DNA of 64,000 bases, taken from contig NC_057861.1 in NCBI RefSeq assembly GCF_019393635.1, positions 77,073,327-77,137,326 on the forward strand. Reading direction: 5' to 3'. Numbering within the stretch: position 1 is the first letter of the stretch; the number at the start of each line of letters is the position of its first letter. A program made the position numbers and the translations under genes. The DNA comes from Dromiciops gliroides. Lineage: Eukaryota > Chordata > Mammalia > Microbiotheria > Microbiotheriidae. Shown in pieces: positions 44,325 to 55,993 of this stretch. The notes below the pieces were generated by a model that ran no database searches, had not been told where the DNA came from, and saw only the letters and a program-made list of their open reading frames with translations.

Positions 44325-45050
44325 CACAGAACTACCGAATATTCGTTTGGGGAAGGACCTCAGAGGTCAACTAGTCTGACCTGTATTTGAAGACAAATTG
44401 CCTCTAAGATATTCCTGACAAGTAGGCCTCCACTCTTTGCTTGAAGACCTTTAGTGGAGGGACCCTGCCTCCTTTAGACAGCTTATTCTACATTGTGATG
44501 GCTGAGCCAAACTCTGCCTCTCTCCAACTCCCACCCTTGGCTTCTAATTCTGCCCTCTGGAGCCAAGTGGAATAAGGCCAATATGGCCTCTTCCACATGC
44601 CACATGACAGTCCGGACTTTGGAGGAGAGAGGGAGGCTGACGATTTTGTGCATCTCTGCCTCACTCATATCCAACTCATGTACAAGTCAAGACATTGCCC
44701 TTGTGATGTCATTGGTCATCTTCAAGAATGAAGAACAAACAAGATGACAGTCCTTTAAAGATAACTAGGATAGCTCTCATGTGCTCTCCTACCCCTCAGT
44801 CGTCGTCCTTTTTTTTTTCTCAGTCTTCTTTTATACCGGTTAAACATCCCTGCTTCCTTCAACAGATCTCCATATAGCACATCTTGGAAGAGGGCTTAAA
44901 GGTCATCTAGGCCAATCTAGTCTGTTTTAGAGAGGTCAGACTGGAGCCCATAAATGTGAAGTGCCCGAGGTCATCCAACTAGTGGGAGTGGAACCAGATG
45001 GTTGCAGGAGTCTCTTCCAACCTTAAGATTCAATAGTTCTCATTCTTAGG
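44325..45050 (-). mobile_element. Second CR1/L3-like LINE fragment
   Basis: Has 'gaaggacctcagaggtcaac', 'tgcctctctccaactcccac' and 'ctgccctctggagccaagtg', again the CR1/L3 3' region, followed by an unnamed repeat at 44622-44745. Confidence 0.65.
44622..44745 (+). repeat. Unnamed interspersed repeat, second copy
   Basis: Second copy of the repeat at 7590-7740: 'gggaggctgacgattttgtg', 'atgtcattggtcatcttcaa', 'gaagaacaaacaa'. Confidence 0.55.
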
Positions 45051-45569
45051 CTGCATTAATATAAGTATAGTATCCAAAGTTAGGAATATAAAAGTTCTAC
45101 TACACTATGCTTTGGTCAGACCAGCACTATTGTCTTCAGTTCCGTGGCCACATTTATTAAGAGGTGCAACAAATTGGGCATAGTGGTACATGTCCATAAT
45201 CCCTTCTGCTTGAGGGTTTTGAGTTTGGAATTTTTGAGCTGTGGTAGAGACAAAGTTAATGAAGTATTTGAACTAAATCTAGCACCAATACTGTAAACTT
45301 CTGGGAGTGGGAATCTACCCAACTGTCTGGGGGTAGGGTGAAGGTGGTAATGAACCAGCCTAGTTAAGAAACCAAGCAGGCCAAGGCTTCCATGCTAATT
45401 AGTAGTGGGACGTGGCCACTGTACTTAGGGAAGACAGGAAGACCTAGTCTCAAAAAAAAAAAAATACGACAGGAGCATATTAAAAAGCTGATATGAGTGC
45501 AAAAAGAACAGCCATGATGGTGAAGTGATTTGAAGCCAAGTAGTACAAAGAATTGCTAATTATGTTAGA

Positions 45570-45965
45570 GGGTCTCTTCCCCTATGCTATGTGATTTTGA
45601 ATGGTTGAAGGAACTGGACATATTTAACCTAGAGAAGAAAAGACTTAGGGAAGATATGAGAATTGTCTTCAAATATCTAAAGAACTATTTTTATAGAAAA
45701 GAGATTAAACATACTGTATATAGCTACAGAGTGCAGAGCTAACCACAATGGATGGATGATATAAGAAACAAATTTTGATCCAACATAAGGAAAAACTTCC
45801 ATAACCATAAAAGAATAGACTGGACTGACTTGGGAGGTCATTAGTTTCCCATCACTTGAGTTTTTCTCACTGAAGCCAAATGTAAGGATGTTGTCAATAG
45901 AATTCATGTTTCAGGTAAGAGTTGGTCTAGATGATTTCTGAGGTCACTTCTAGTTGTGTGACCAC
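45570..45965 (+). mobile_element. CR1/L3-like LINE fragment, opposite orientation
   Basis: Plus-strand text 'ttgaaggaactggacatatt', 'tagagaagaaaagacttagg' and 'ggtctagatgatttctgagg' matches the forward CR1/L3 3' region. Confidence 0.75.
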
Positions 45966-46009
45966 ATTAAATTCAAAATATGCTTTGGAAAAAAATACAA
46001 GCTTTAATG

Positions 46010-46580
46010 GAAATGTAAGTGGCATGTGTGTTTCCCATATTGGTGAATGTAGTTAAAATGCCTATGCCCTTTAATCTTGCTATGGGGCAAAGAAAGGCTC
46101 CATAAAGCACCAAAATATTTATAGCAGCACTTGGTAGCAAAGAATTAGAAACAAAGTAGGTGCCTATAAACTAGAGAACAGCTAACAAATTGTGATTTGC
46201 TTAAAGGTAATGAAATATTATTGTGCCTTAAAAATAATTTGTATTAGGGGCAGCTAGGTGGCACAGTGGATAAAGCACCAGCCCTGGATTCAGGAGGTCC
46301 TGAGTTCAAATCCGGCCTCAGACACTTGACACTTACTAGCTGTGTGACCCTGGGCAAGTCACTTGACCCCAATTGCCTTACCCCCCCCCAAAATGAGTAT
46401 GTTGAATATAGAGAAGCATGAAAAGACATATCAGCTGAAGTTAGCAGAGCTAGGAAAATATTATACACAATAATAAATGTTGCAAAATTACAAAGAATAA
46501 GCATGGCTCCAAAGAAGAGATATGAGAAGACACCCCAGCCCACTCCTTTACAGAGATGTGAGGTCCATGGGTATGAGTAT
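46010..46580 (+). mobile_element. Old L1-type LINE 3' fragment
   Basis: Degraded L1 ORF2 end and 3' region ('atatttatagcagcacttgg', 'ggtaatgaaatattattgtg'), split by a SINE at 46247-46391. Confidence 0.6.
46247..46391 (+). repeat. WSINE1-type CORE-SINE
   Basis: Plus-strand copy; its tail is a short C-run rather than the usual A-run. Confidence 0.9.
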
Positions 46581-46624
46581 ATTTTCTTTTTTTTTTCTGA
46601 TAATATGCTCTGTTTTTTAAAAAA

Positions 46625-48025
46625 AAATTTCTCAATTAGCCTCCAGGATAAGAACTCACTATTTGACAAAAACTGCTGGGAAAACTGGAAAATGATATGG
46701 CAGAAACAAGGCATAGGCCAACATCTTACACCATACACCCAAGTAAAGTCAAAATGGGTACATGATCTAGACATAAAGTGTGATACTATAGGCAAATTAG
46801 AAAAGGAATAGTTTACTTCTCCGATGTATGAAGAGGGGAAGAATTTATGATCAAAGATGAGACAGAGAACATTATGAAATGCAAAATGGATCATTTTGAC
46901 ATTAAATTTAAAAGTTTTGCACAAACAAAACCAATGCAAACAAGATTAGAAGGAAAGCAGAAAGCTGGGAAACAATTTTTGGAGCCAGTGTTTCTGATAA
47001 AGGCCTCATATCTAAAGCAAATATATAAGAATACAAGTTATTCCCCAGAATGGTAAATGAGAAATGGTCAAAGGATATGAACAGGCAGTTTTCAGGTAAA
47101 GAAATCAAAGCTATCTTTGCCATATGAAAAAATGTTCTCAATCACTACTGATTAGAGAAATGCAAATTAAAACTACTCTGAGGTATCACCTCACACATCC
47201 AATTGGCTAATATGACAAAAAATGAAAATGATCAATGTTGGAGAGGCTGTGGGAAAATTGGAATACTAATGCATTTTTGGTGGAGCTGTGAACTGATCCA
47301 GCCATTCTGGAGAGCAATTTGGAATTATGCCCAAAGGGCTATAAAGCTGTGCATACCCTTTGACCCAGCAATACCACTTTTGGGTCTTTTTCCCAAAGAG
47401 ATCATAAAAAAGGGAAAAGGACCCATATGTAAAAAAATATTTATTGCTGCTCTTTTTGTGGTGGCAAAGAATTAGAAATTGAGAGGATGCCCATCAATTT
47501 GGGAATGGCTAAACAAGTTGTGGTATATAAATGTAATGGAATGCTATAAGAAATGATAAGCAAATGAATTTCAGAAAAACCTGGAAAGACTTATATGAAT
47601 TGATGCTGAGTGAAATGAGCAGAACCAAGAAAACATTGTACACAGTATCAACAACTTTATGTGATGATCACTTGTGATGGACTTAGGTATTCTCAGCAAT
47701 ACAATGATCCAAGATAATGCCAAAAGACTTATGGTAGAAAATACTCTCCACATTCAGAAAAGAACTATGGAGTCTAAATGAAGATTGAAGCATATTATTT
47801 TTACTTTTGTTGTTGCTTTGTTGTTATTTATTCTTTCTTGCATTTTCCCCCCTTTTGTTCTAATTCTTCTCTTACAACATGACTAATCTGGAAATATGTT
47901 TAACATAATTATAATGTATAACCTGTATCAGATTGCTTGCTGGCTTCAGGAGAGAGGAGGGAAGAGAGGGTGGAAGAAACATTTGGAACTAAAAAAATCT
48001 TTACATGTAATTGTAAAAAAAAAGT
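46625..48025 (+). mobile_element. L1 LINE 3' part with degraded ORF2
   Basis: Plus-strand L1: runs DKNCWENWKMIWQKQGIG, HFWWSCELIQPFWRAIW and AIPLLGLFPKEI from the ORF2 C-terminus, then the 3'UTR and an A-tail ending near 48025. Several frame breaks. Confidence 0.85.
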
Positions 48026-48034
48026 TTTTTAATA

Positions 48035-48280
48035 AAATAAAATTAAATTAAAATTTTTTTCTCAATTACATGTACATTTTTTTAACATTTGTCTTTTAAA
48101 ATTTTGAGTTCTAAATTCTTTCCCTCTCCACCTCCCTCTTTCCTTTCCACCTCCTTTAGAAGGCAAGCAATTTAATATGTATTATGTTATGCAAAACATA
48201 TTTCCATATTAGTCATATTGCAAATGAAAGTGCAAACAAAAAAAAATCCAAGAAAAATAACATTTTTTAAAAAGTTTGCT
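48035..48280 (-). mobile_element. L1 LINE 3' end, tail to tail with the previous L1
   Basis: Minus-strand L1 tail ('tctcaattacatgtacattt', C-rich block, 'gcaaaacatatttccatatt'). Its T-tract meets the A-tail of the L1 on the left. Confidence 0.75.
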
Positions 48281-48283
48281 TCA

Positions 48284-48445
48284 GGGGGCAGCTAGGTGGC
48301 ACAGTGGATAGAGAACTGGCCCTGGAGTCAGGAGGACCTGAGTTCAAATTCGGCCTCAGACACTTAACACTTACTAGCTGTGTGACCCTAGGCAAGTCAT
48401 TTAACCCCAATTGCCTCACCAAAAACAAAACAAAAACAAAAAACT
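48284..48445 (+). repeat. WSINE1-type CORE-SINE, inverted pair left arm
   Basis: Plus-strand copy 40 bases from a minus-strand copy at 48483. Confidence 0.9.
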
Positions 48446-48482
48446 GTATTGATCAGTTTGCTGACTGTTTTTTCTCTTCCTC

Positions 48483-48636
48483 TTTTTTTTTTTTTTTTTA
48501 GTGAGGCAACTGGGGTTAAGTGACTTGCCCAGGGTCACACAGCTAGTAAGTGTTAAGTGTCTGAGGCCGGATTTGAACTCAGGTACTCCTGACTCCAGGG
48601 CCGGTGCTCTATCCACTGCGCCACCAAGCTGCCCCC
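48483..48636 (-). repeat. WSINE1-type CORE-SINE, inverted pair right arm
   Basis: Minus-strand copy. With its neighbour it could form a long RNA hairpin if transcribed. Confidence 0.9.
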
Positions 48637-49130
48637 CTCTTTTTCTTTAAAAAAATATTCTTTGTTATATGTGATAGGTTTTTGGTGAAGGACAGGGAGG
48701 GATATAGGGAAAACAAAAAAGATACCAATAAAATTTATTTTTAAAAAATTATTGCAAGTCTAGAGATTCCCCAAAAGAATAAGTAACTCTGTAACAACTT
48801 CAAGTAAGGACTCAAAGGAAAAAACGGACCTTCCACAAAGACTACATGAATGTTCAGAAGAAATGAAGCAAGAGATTTAAAAAAATGAAATAAAAGCTTT
48901 GGGGGGAAAATTGGCAGAAGAATAAAGAAAAGTGGTAAACTTTACCCAAGAAATGAACTCCCTAAAAACTAGAATAAACCAAACAGAAATCAAATGACTC
49001 CTTGAGACAGGAAGAAATATTAGAACCAAATTGAAAGATTGAAAAAATAGAAGAAAATGTAAGATGTCTGATATTTTTTAAATGACCTGGAAATAGGTCA
49101 AGGAGAGAAAAGTTAAGAATCACTGTACTC

Positions 49131-49690
49131 TGGCAAAGAATTGGAAATTGAGGGGATTGGGGAATGGCTAAACAAGTTGTGGTATATGAATGTAATGGAA
49201 TACTATTGTGCTATAAGAAATAATAAGCAGATGGATTTCAGAAAAACCTGGAAAGACTGACATGAATCGATACTAACTGAAAAGAGGAGAACCAGGAGAA
49301 CACTGTACACAGTATCAACAACATTGTGTGATGATCAACTATGATAGATTTAACTCTTCTCAGCAATACAATGATCCAAGACAATGCCAAAAGGCTCATA
49401 GTGGAAAATGCTCTCCATATCCAGAAAAAGAACTATGGAATCTGAATGCAGATTGAAGCATACTATTTCCACTTTTGTTGATGTTGATCATTTCTTGCAT
49501 TTTTTCCTTTTGTTCTTATTCTTCTCTTACAACATGACTAATGTGGAAACATGTTTAACATGATTGTAATGTATAACCTATATCATATTCCTTGCTGGCT
49601 TTGGGAGGCAGGAAGGAAAAAACGTTGGTAGAAAAATTTGGAACTCAAAAAATATTTTAACATATAATTGGAAAAAAATTTTTAATCAAA
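49131..49690 (+). mobile_element. L1 LINE 3' end, first of a stack
   Basis: 5'-truncated plus-strand L1 ('tggcaaagaattggaaattg', 'atactattgtgctataagaa') with its 3'UTR and A-rich tail. Confidence 0.82.
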
Positions 49691-49699
49691 TCAAATTAA

Positions 49700-50262
49700 A
49701 ATTTTTTATCTTAAAAGTATTTTATCATTTTCTAGTTACATGTAGAGATACTTTTCAACATTTGTTTTTATATGATTTCTAGTTTCAAATTTTTCTCCCT
49801 CCCTCCCTCCCCCTCTCCAGGACATCAAGCAATCTGATATAGGTTATATATGTACAACCACATTAAATATATTTCTGCATTAGTCATGCTGTGAAAGAAG
49901 AATCAGAGCAAAAGGAAAAACCTCAAAAAAGAAAAACAGAAAAAGTAGAAATAGTATGGTTCAATCTGCATCTAGATTCCATAGTTCTTTTTTTTCTGGA
50001 TTTGGAGAGCATTTTCCATCATGAGTCCTTTGGAACTCTCTTGGACCACTGTATTGCTGAGAAGAGTCAGGTCTATCACAGTTGATCAACACACAATGTT
50101 GTTGATACTGTGCACAATGTTCTCCTGGTTCTGCTCATCTCACTCAGCATCAGTTCATGTAAGTCCTTCCAGGTTTCTTTGAAATCAGCCTGCTCATCAT
50201 TTCTTACACCACAACTTGTTCAGCAATTCCCCAATAGATGGGCATCCTTTCAATTTCCATCA
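49700..50262 (-). mobile_element. L1 LINE 3' end, second of the stack
   Basis: Minus-strand L1 3' end ('tctagttacatgtagagata', C-rich block near 49798, ORF2 end near 50230), inserted in the tail of the first. The target is a 'caaattaa(aa)tttttt' text. Confidence 0.8.
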
Positions 50263-50279
50263 AATTAATTTTTTAAAAA

Positions 50280-50748
50280 TAAAAGTACTTTATTATTTTC
50301 CAGTTACAAGAGATAATTTTCAACATTTGTTTATATAAGATTTCCAATTTCAAATTCTTTTCCCTCCCTCCCCTCCCTTCCCCCTCCCCTAGACAGCAGG
50401 TAATCTGATATAGGTTTTATATTTAATATATATAATAACATTAAACATATTTCTGCATTAGTCGTGTTATAAGAGAAGAATCAGAGCAAAAAGGGAAAAC
50501 CTCAAAAAAGAAGAACAGCAGCACCAAAACCAAAAGAAATACTATGGTCCAATCAGTATCCATATTCCACAGTTCCTTTTTTTTTTCCCTGGATTTGGAG
50601 AGCCTTTTCCATCATGAGTCCTTTGGAACTTTCTTGTACTGTTGGATTGGTGAGAAGAATCTAGTCTCTCATAGTTGATCAACACATAATGTTGATGATA
50701 CTGTGTATAATGCTCTCCTGGTTCTGCTCATCTCACTCATCAGTTCCA
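50280..50748 (-). mobile_element. L1 LINE 3' end, third of the stack
   Basis: Minus-strand L1 3' end of the same subfamily as 2270-4200 ('gataggttttatatttaata', 'ctcccctagacagcaggtaa'). The text 'caaattaattttttaaaaa' lies on both sides (about 50261 and 50752). Confidence 0.82.
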
Positions 50749-50898
50749 AATTAATTTTTTAAAAAAAGAATCATTGTACTCCTTGAAATTACTTTAAAAA
50801 AAAAAAAAGGCCTGGACGCTGTATTTCAAGAAATCTTAAATGAAAACTGACCAAATCTAATAGAATGGCAGGGCAAAACAAAGGTAGAAACTTAACTC

Positions 50899-51049
50899 TT
50901 TTTTTTTTTTTTTGGCGGGACAATGAGGGTTAAGTGACTTGCCCAGGGTCATACAGCTAGTAGGTATCAAATATCTGAGGCTAGATTTGAACTCAGGTCC
51001 TCCTGAATCCAGGGCCAGTGCTTTATCCACTGCGTCACCTAGCCGCCCC
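50899..51049 (-). repeat. WSINE1-type CORE-SINE
   Basis: Minus-strand copy inside the old L1/HAL1, ending 'acctagccgcccc'. Confidence 0.9.
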
Positions 51050-51335
51050 TAGAAATTACATTTTAAAAATAATCCCAAAAAGAAATTCCCAGGAATGTCA
51101 TATTAAATATCCAGAGATCTTAAATTAAAAAAAGAAAATATTGCATGCATGCAGAAAGAAGCAATTTAAATACCAAGAAACTACAGTGAGGATCATCACA
51201 CAAGCCCTGAAATGAAATATTCCAAAAGGCAAAAAGATAGGCTAACAAGCAATAATAATTTACTCTACAAAACTGAGTATAATCCAACATGGGTAAAATG
51301 AACCTTTAAAGGAACAGAGGTTTCAAACATTTCTT

Positions 51336-51495
51336 TTTTTTTTCTTTTTTTTTTTAGTGAGGCAATTGGGGTTAAGTGACTTGCCCAGGGTCACACAGCT
51401 AGTAAGTGTTAAGTAAGTGTCTGAGGCCGGATTTGAACTCAGGTCCTCCTGACTCCAGGGCCAGTGCTCTATCCACTGTGCCATCTAGCTGCCCC
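51336..51495 (-). repeat. WSINE1-type CORE-SINE with small internal duplication
   Basis: Minus-strand copy flanked by TCAAACATTTCTT at 51323-51335 and 51496-51508. The CORE has 'agtaagtgttaagtaagtgt', a short duplicated step. Confidence 0.92.
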
Positions 51496-51870
51496 TCAAA
51501 CATTTCTTATGGAAAGACCAGAGCTAAGTAGGAACTTTGAAATACAAGACTGGAGAGAAATTTAGAAAAATACATTTGTTTGTACAATCAGAAGGGGGCT
51601 ATGTCAACATTCTAATGGGGGTTTAGGGAAGCCAGTGTACCTCTGAATCCTTAATGTCTTCAAAGGGTATTGAAGGAAATAAAGTAAGAAAAAGAGAGAT
51701 CCTGGGGGGGGGTGGATTGGTTCTGTTCTAAGGAACTGAAGAGGGTAGAGAGAAGAGATGAAACTTGCTATTTCTCATGATTTGGTTATGTGACAAGAAT
51801 ACAAACATAGAGGAAGAGTGAGTGGACATCAAATGAACCTCACTCATTTAAAATGGGCATAGAAGAGTTG

Positions 51871-51871
<1 letters not shown>

Positions 51872-51910
<39 letters not shown>
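51872..51910. repeat. (CA)n microsatellite
   Basis: About 19 CA dinucleotides in a row. Confidence 0.95.
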
Positions 51911-51913
<3 letters not shown>

Positions 51914-52079
51914 CTTGGTGTAGAAAGACATCAAACTCAATAGGAATCCAAGTGGGGATAGGGAGGGAGATAGTGTTAAGAGAGAAGATAATTCCAGGGA
52001 GAAAATAGTCAAATAGGAATGGGGGTGGGTAGCAGGGGTAGAGCCATAAACCAGAATCTCAGGGACACCTTAGATTGCT

Positions 52080-52560
52080 TAAGTGGAACAAACTGTACTG
52101 TATAAATGTAATGAAATATTATTGTACCTAAGAAATGACAAAAGAAACCATTTCTAAGAATCCTGGATAGTATGAACTGGCACACGGTAAAGTGAGTAGA
52201 GTAGAACAATATATTCAAGAACAGCAATGTTGTGAAGAAAAACAACTTTGAAAGAACTGAGAACTTTGATCAATGCAATGACCAACCATGTCTCCAGAGG
52301 ACCTGTGATGAAGTGTGTCAGCCACCTTTCTTGGCAGAGATGTGATAGATACAAGGGGTACGTACATACATACACTATGTGGACTCATTTTGCTTGACTA
52401 TGATTATTTGTTACAAGAGCTTTTTTTTTCCTGTCAGTTTTTAATGGTGTGTATGTGTGTAATGGGTATAAAGGAGTCATACCCCCTAAAAAGGGGGTTA
52501 CTGTGCCATTTTTTAAGAAGCCATTGTGCCATTTTTTAAAAAAGAGAGAATATATATATT
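52080..52560 (+). mobile_element. Old L1-type LINE 3' end
   Basis: Degraded ORF2 end and 3' region ('gtaatgaaatattattgtac', 'gcaatgaccaaccatgtctc', 'gcagagatgtgatagataca'). Confidence 0.6.
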
Positions 52561-52561
52561 T

Positions 52562-52768
52562 CAATGATCTCATTTGATCTTCAAAACAACCCTGAGATAT
52601 AGGGGACCTTTATTAGCCCCATTTTACAGTTGAGGGAACTGAGGCATTCAGAGGTTAAGTAATTTGCCCGGTCACACAGCTAGCAAGTGTCTGAGGCCAG
52701 ATTTGAACTCCGGTCTTCCTGACCAGAAGTCCAGCACTCTATCCACTGTGCCACCAGCTGCCTCATGC
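52562..52768 (-). repeat. MIR/Mar-type CORE-SINE
   Basis: Minus-strand copy: 'caatgatctcatttgatctt', 'gccccattttacagttgagg' and a head ending 'gccaccagctgcctc'. Confidence 0.8.
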
Positions 52769-52912
52769 ATTTATATCTTTTAAAGGTGAATGTGAATTCA
52801 CAAAGAAAAGTAAAATTATATTTTAAAGATACATACAAAAGATGGTCTCAAGAACAGGTACATGAAATAGACACAAGTATGGCAGAGTCTTGTCAGAATA
52901 GTGTCAGACCAG

Positions 52913-53058
52913 GGGGCGGCTAGGTGGCACAGTGGATAAAGCACCGGCCCTGGATTCAGGAGGACCTGAGTTCAAATCCGCCCTCAGACACTTGATACTT
53001 ACTAGCTGTGTGACCCTGGGCAAGTCACTTAACCCTCATTGCCATGCAAAAAAAAAAA
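52913..53058 (+). repeat. WSINE1-type CORE-SINE with 15-bp TSD
   Basis: Plus-strand copy flanked by ATAGTGTCAGACCAG at 52898-52912 and 53059-53073. Confidence 0.94.
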
Positions 53059-53073
53059 ATAGTGTCAGACCAG

Positions 53074-53740
53074 CAATACCACTATTAGATCTTTTTCCCA
53101 AAGAGGTCATAAAAAAGGGAAAAGGACCCACATGTACAAAAATATTTATAGCTGCTCTTTTTGTGGTGTGCTGTGATAGACTTGACTCTTCTCAGCAATA
53201 TAATGGTCCAAGATAGTTCCAAAGGACTCATGATGGAAAATGCTCTCCAAATCCAGAAAAGAGGGGCAGCTAGGTGGTACAGTGGATAGAGCACTGGCCC
53301 TGGAGTCAGGAGGACCTGAGTTCAAATCTGGCCTCAGACACTTAACACTTACTAGCTGTGTGACCCTGGGCAAGTCACTTAACCCCAATTGCCTCACCAA
53401 AAAAAAAAAAAATTAAATCCTAAAAACAAATCCAGAAAAGAAAAATAAAAAAAAGAACTATGGAATCTAGACACAGATTGAACCATACCATCTCTATTTT
53501 TTTGTTGTTTTTTGGTTTTTTCCTTTTTGCTCTGATTCTTCTTGCATAGCATGACTAATGCCAAAACATGTTTAATGTGATTGTACATATATAACCTATA
53601 TTGGATTGCTTACTGTCTTGGGGGGGAGGGAGGGGAAGGAAGGAGAAAAAATTGAAACTAGAAATCTTATAAAAAACAAATGTTGCAAACTATCTCTACA
53701 TGTAACTGGAAAATAATAAAATACTTTTATGGAAAAAAAA
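53074..53740 (+). mobile_element. L1 LINE 3' end with internal deletion
   Basis: Plus-strand L1: 'agcaataccactattagatc', then a jump to 'gatagacttgactcttctca', the 3'UTR and an A-tail. A SINE is inserted at 53263-53426. Confidence 0.8.
53263..53426 (+). repeat. WSINE1-type CORE-SINE inside L1
   Basis: Plus-strand copy flanked by CAAATCCAGAAAAGA at 53248-53262 and 53427-53441. Confidence 0.93.
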
Positions 53741-55474
53741 AGTGTCAGAAATGCTAACAGTCAAAACAAGCTCTTGCTGGTAAGGAATGCTAAAGACAAG
53801 ACGGCCATTTTTTGTTTGGTTTTATTTTGTTTTTGTTACCTATAGATAAAGAGGACCTCCCCACCCTCCACCACTCAGCAGGTTATTAAAAAAAAAAAAA
53901 GGAAACAAAGAGGACACCCTTTGGAGGATACCTAAACAAACTGTGCTTTGTGGACGTTCGCTGATTTGTTTTTTGTTATCACGGGGAGCAAAGGAAATTT
54001 TGTAGCAACTTAGAGTGTTCCGTGTTTGCATTTCTGCCCATGCCAAATAACTGATTTGTAGATGGGAAGTACAGGTTGGTCACTCCTCTGAATTATAAAA
54101 GAAAATGGTTATGTTGCAAGAAATGCATATGGGACTTCTGAGATGGTGGTATGTGAAGACCCAGGGAAGCCCAGAATTCACACACCCAAAAATGTACTAG
54201 AAGTAACATAACAAGGAAAATCAGAGAGAAATAAATGTCTCTAGGCTACTCTGTCTAGCTCAGAGCTGCAAAAAAGAAGAGTACTGGAGAACCCTAAGGC
54301 TCTGAGTTGAGATAAATTAGGGTAGGCAGAAGACACAGCATGGAATTAGCCTGGACCCCCAGGGCCAGAAAGAGCTAGACAAGTGGCCATAGCACCTATG
54401 CCTGAGAAACAAAGGAAATAATGCCACACCAGTTTCCAGGCAGCCCTTTGCCCATGCCACAACAAGACAAAGTGCCAGGGCAGATCCTGGAGGCAAAGCA
54501 CCCCGGGCCTTCTGGGAGGCCTGGGCACAGGGAAATCAACAACATCCTGATGAGGTCTGTCAGGGTCATGGCAAGAGACTGAGCAAACTCTGGGTTTGTG
54601 ACTGACTATACAAGGAGACAGCAAAGGGGCGTAGGCCCAAACCTAAGTTAAGCCTCAGGAACGTAGCGAAAATGCAGGAATTCCTGCCGAGAGGGGGTTA
54701 GCTTCAACTACTGCAGATCAAAGAGAGATAATCTTAAAATTCATCAGGCTGCCTAAAATTCATCCTTCTTGAAATGGCTAAGATACTTCAAAAATTATAA
54801 ACAGAAACTGCCCACATGGATTGGAACCAGAGGGCAAAAAAAGAGAATCCAAAGAATCCACCTGTCTCCTCCTGAAAGTACAAAATGAAAACTCCCAGGC
54901 ACGTCACAGATACAAGGAATGCACATGAAGAACTGAAAGTTGCATTGGAAAATTGTTATGAACTGAGTGAAACCAATGCAGTATACACACTGTCTACCAC
55001 AACATCAATGAAAAAAAAACAGTTCTAAAAGGCGGCTGATTAATTGTGGTGACCAATCTCGTAACCTTTCCTGGTCTAAGGAAACAGATAATGAAACACA
55101 ATCCCCGCCTTTTAGTAGAGAGGTGGGAGGCTAAAGTTATGGGATACATCAGACACAGGTGCTACATCGATTGACTTTACTGAACTGGTTTAATTATAAG
55201 CGTTTGGGAGGGAAGGTTGACGTAGAGAATGACTGTGAGGTTAAAAACAGAAAGTGTCAATACAACTTTGAACAAAAATGAATAATAAACACAGGCTGCG
55301 TACATCAGTGTCCTTGTGTTAAAAGAGCCAGGGGAAGGTTCCCAGCAGGTGGGCTGTTAGGCCTTTGATGAAGGATTTACAGAATATGGTCAAGAATCTC
55401 TGAAGGGCTAAAAAAGGGCTGTGGGGTTTGGGCCCTTAATTACTATACCCTTCATGGATGTAGGGAATGAGGTA

Positions 55475-55690
55475 AAGACAGGCAACCAACAAGTGTTTAT
55501 TAGGCACCAACTATATGCCTCTCATGCTAGGCACTGGTGACAGAAGTATAAAGAATGAAAAAATCCCTCTCAAAAGTAGTTTACATTCTAATGGGAAAAA
55601 CATATAAAAATATAAACAGCGAAAATATAAAGTAAACGAATACAAATATATACAAAGCGTTAAATACAGGAAGGATAGCTTGGGCGGCGG
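55475..55690 (-). repeat. Old LINE-like repeat piece
   Basis: 'aacaagtgtttattaggcac', 'atgctaggcactggtgacag' and 'gtttacattctaatgggaaa' match an ancient repeat also present at 8612-9170 and 59540-59940. Confidence 0.6.
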
Positions 55691-55875
55691 ACACTTGCAG
55701 TTGCATGGGAAGAGTGAGGAAAGGCTTCATTCAGAAGATGAATGCCAGAGCTTTTACAGAGATGCTGAATGTAAGACATCTCTGGAAATCTGGCTTGAAA
55801 TCACCTTTGACTCCCTCAGACCTTTGCCTTCCTGTCCCAAGATGGAGAGACTTCTTGCTATTTTTAGAAAAGGAA

Positions 55876-55898
55876 TTTAATTTTACAAAATCTTTAAT
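55876..55898 (-). terminator. FBXL6: FBXL6 candidate polyadenylation signals
   Basis: Two ATTAAA hexamers on the minus strand (55893-55898 and 55876-55881), about 100-120 bases past the FBXL6 stop. No AATAAA is nearer. Confidence 0.55.
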
Positions 55899-55993
55899 AT
55901 TTTTTAAAATGGGAGGAGGGGAAGAGACAGGAAGAACGTCCAGGAAGGGATGCAGGAGTAGTGAGTGAGACAGCGGAACTGCTGAGTCTGGTC

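Larger units (their letters stand above)
48740..51900 (+). mobile_element. Old L1/HAL1-like LINE split by nested L1s
   Basis: The left part (about 48740-49130) and right part (50767-51860) carry the same kind of degraded ORF1-type and 3' text as 27180-28960 ('tatttcaagaaatcttaaat', 'aaggcaaaaagatag'). The flanks AAGAATCACTGTACTC (49115-49130) and AAGAATCATTGTACTC (50767-50782) bracket the inserted L1 stack. Confidence 0.62.
42759..55875. other. FBXL6-TMEM249 intergenic region, repeat-filled
   Basis: About 13 kb with no host exon that I can find. It holds CR1/L3 LINE pieces (42950-45960), L1 copies in both orientations (46010-50750), an older L1/HAL1 (48740-51900), further L1 3' ends (52080-53740) and WSINE1 copies. 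53760-55470 is partly unassigned, though 54780-54920 resembles L1/HAL1 ORF1 text. Confidence 0.75.

Noticed and set aside
46244-46939. 231-residue minus-strand open frame
   Set aside because: It crosses a WSINE1 copy and the antisense of L1 ORF2; there is no host protein.
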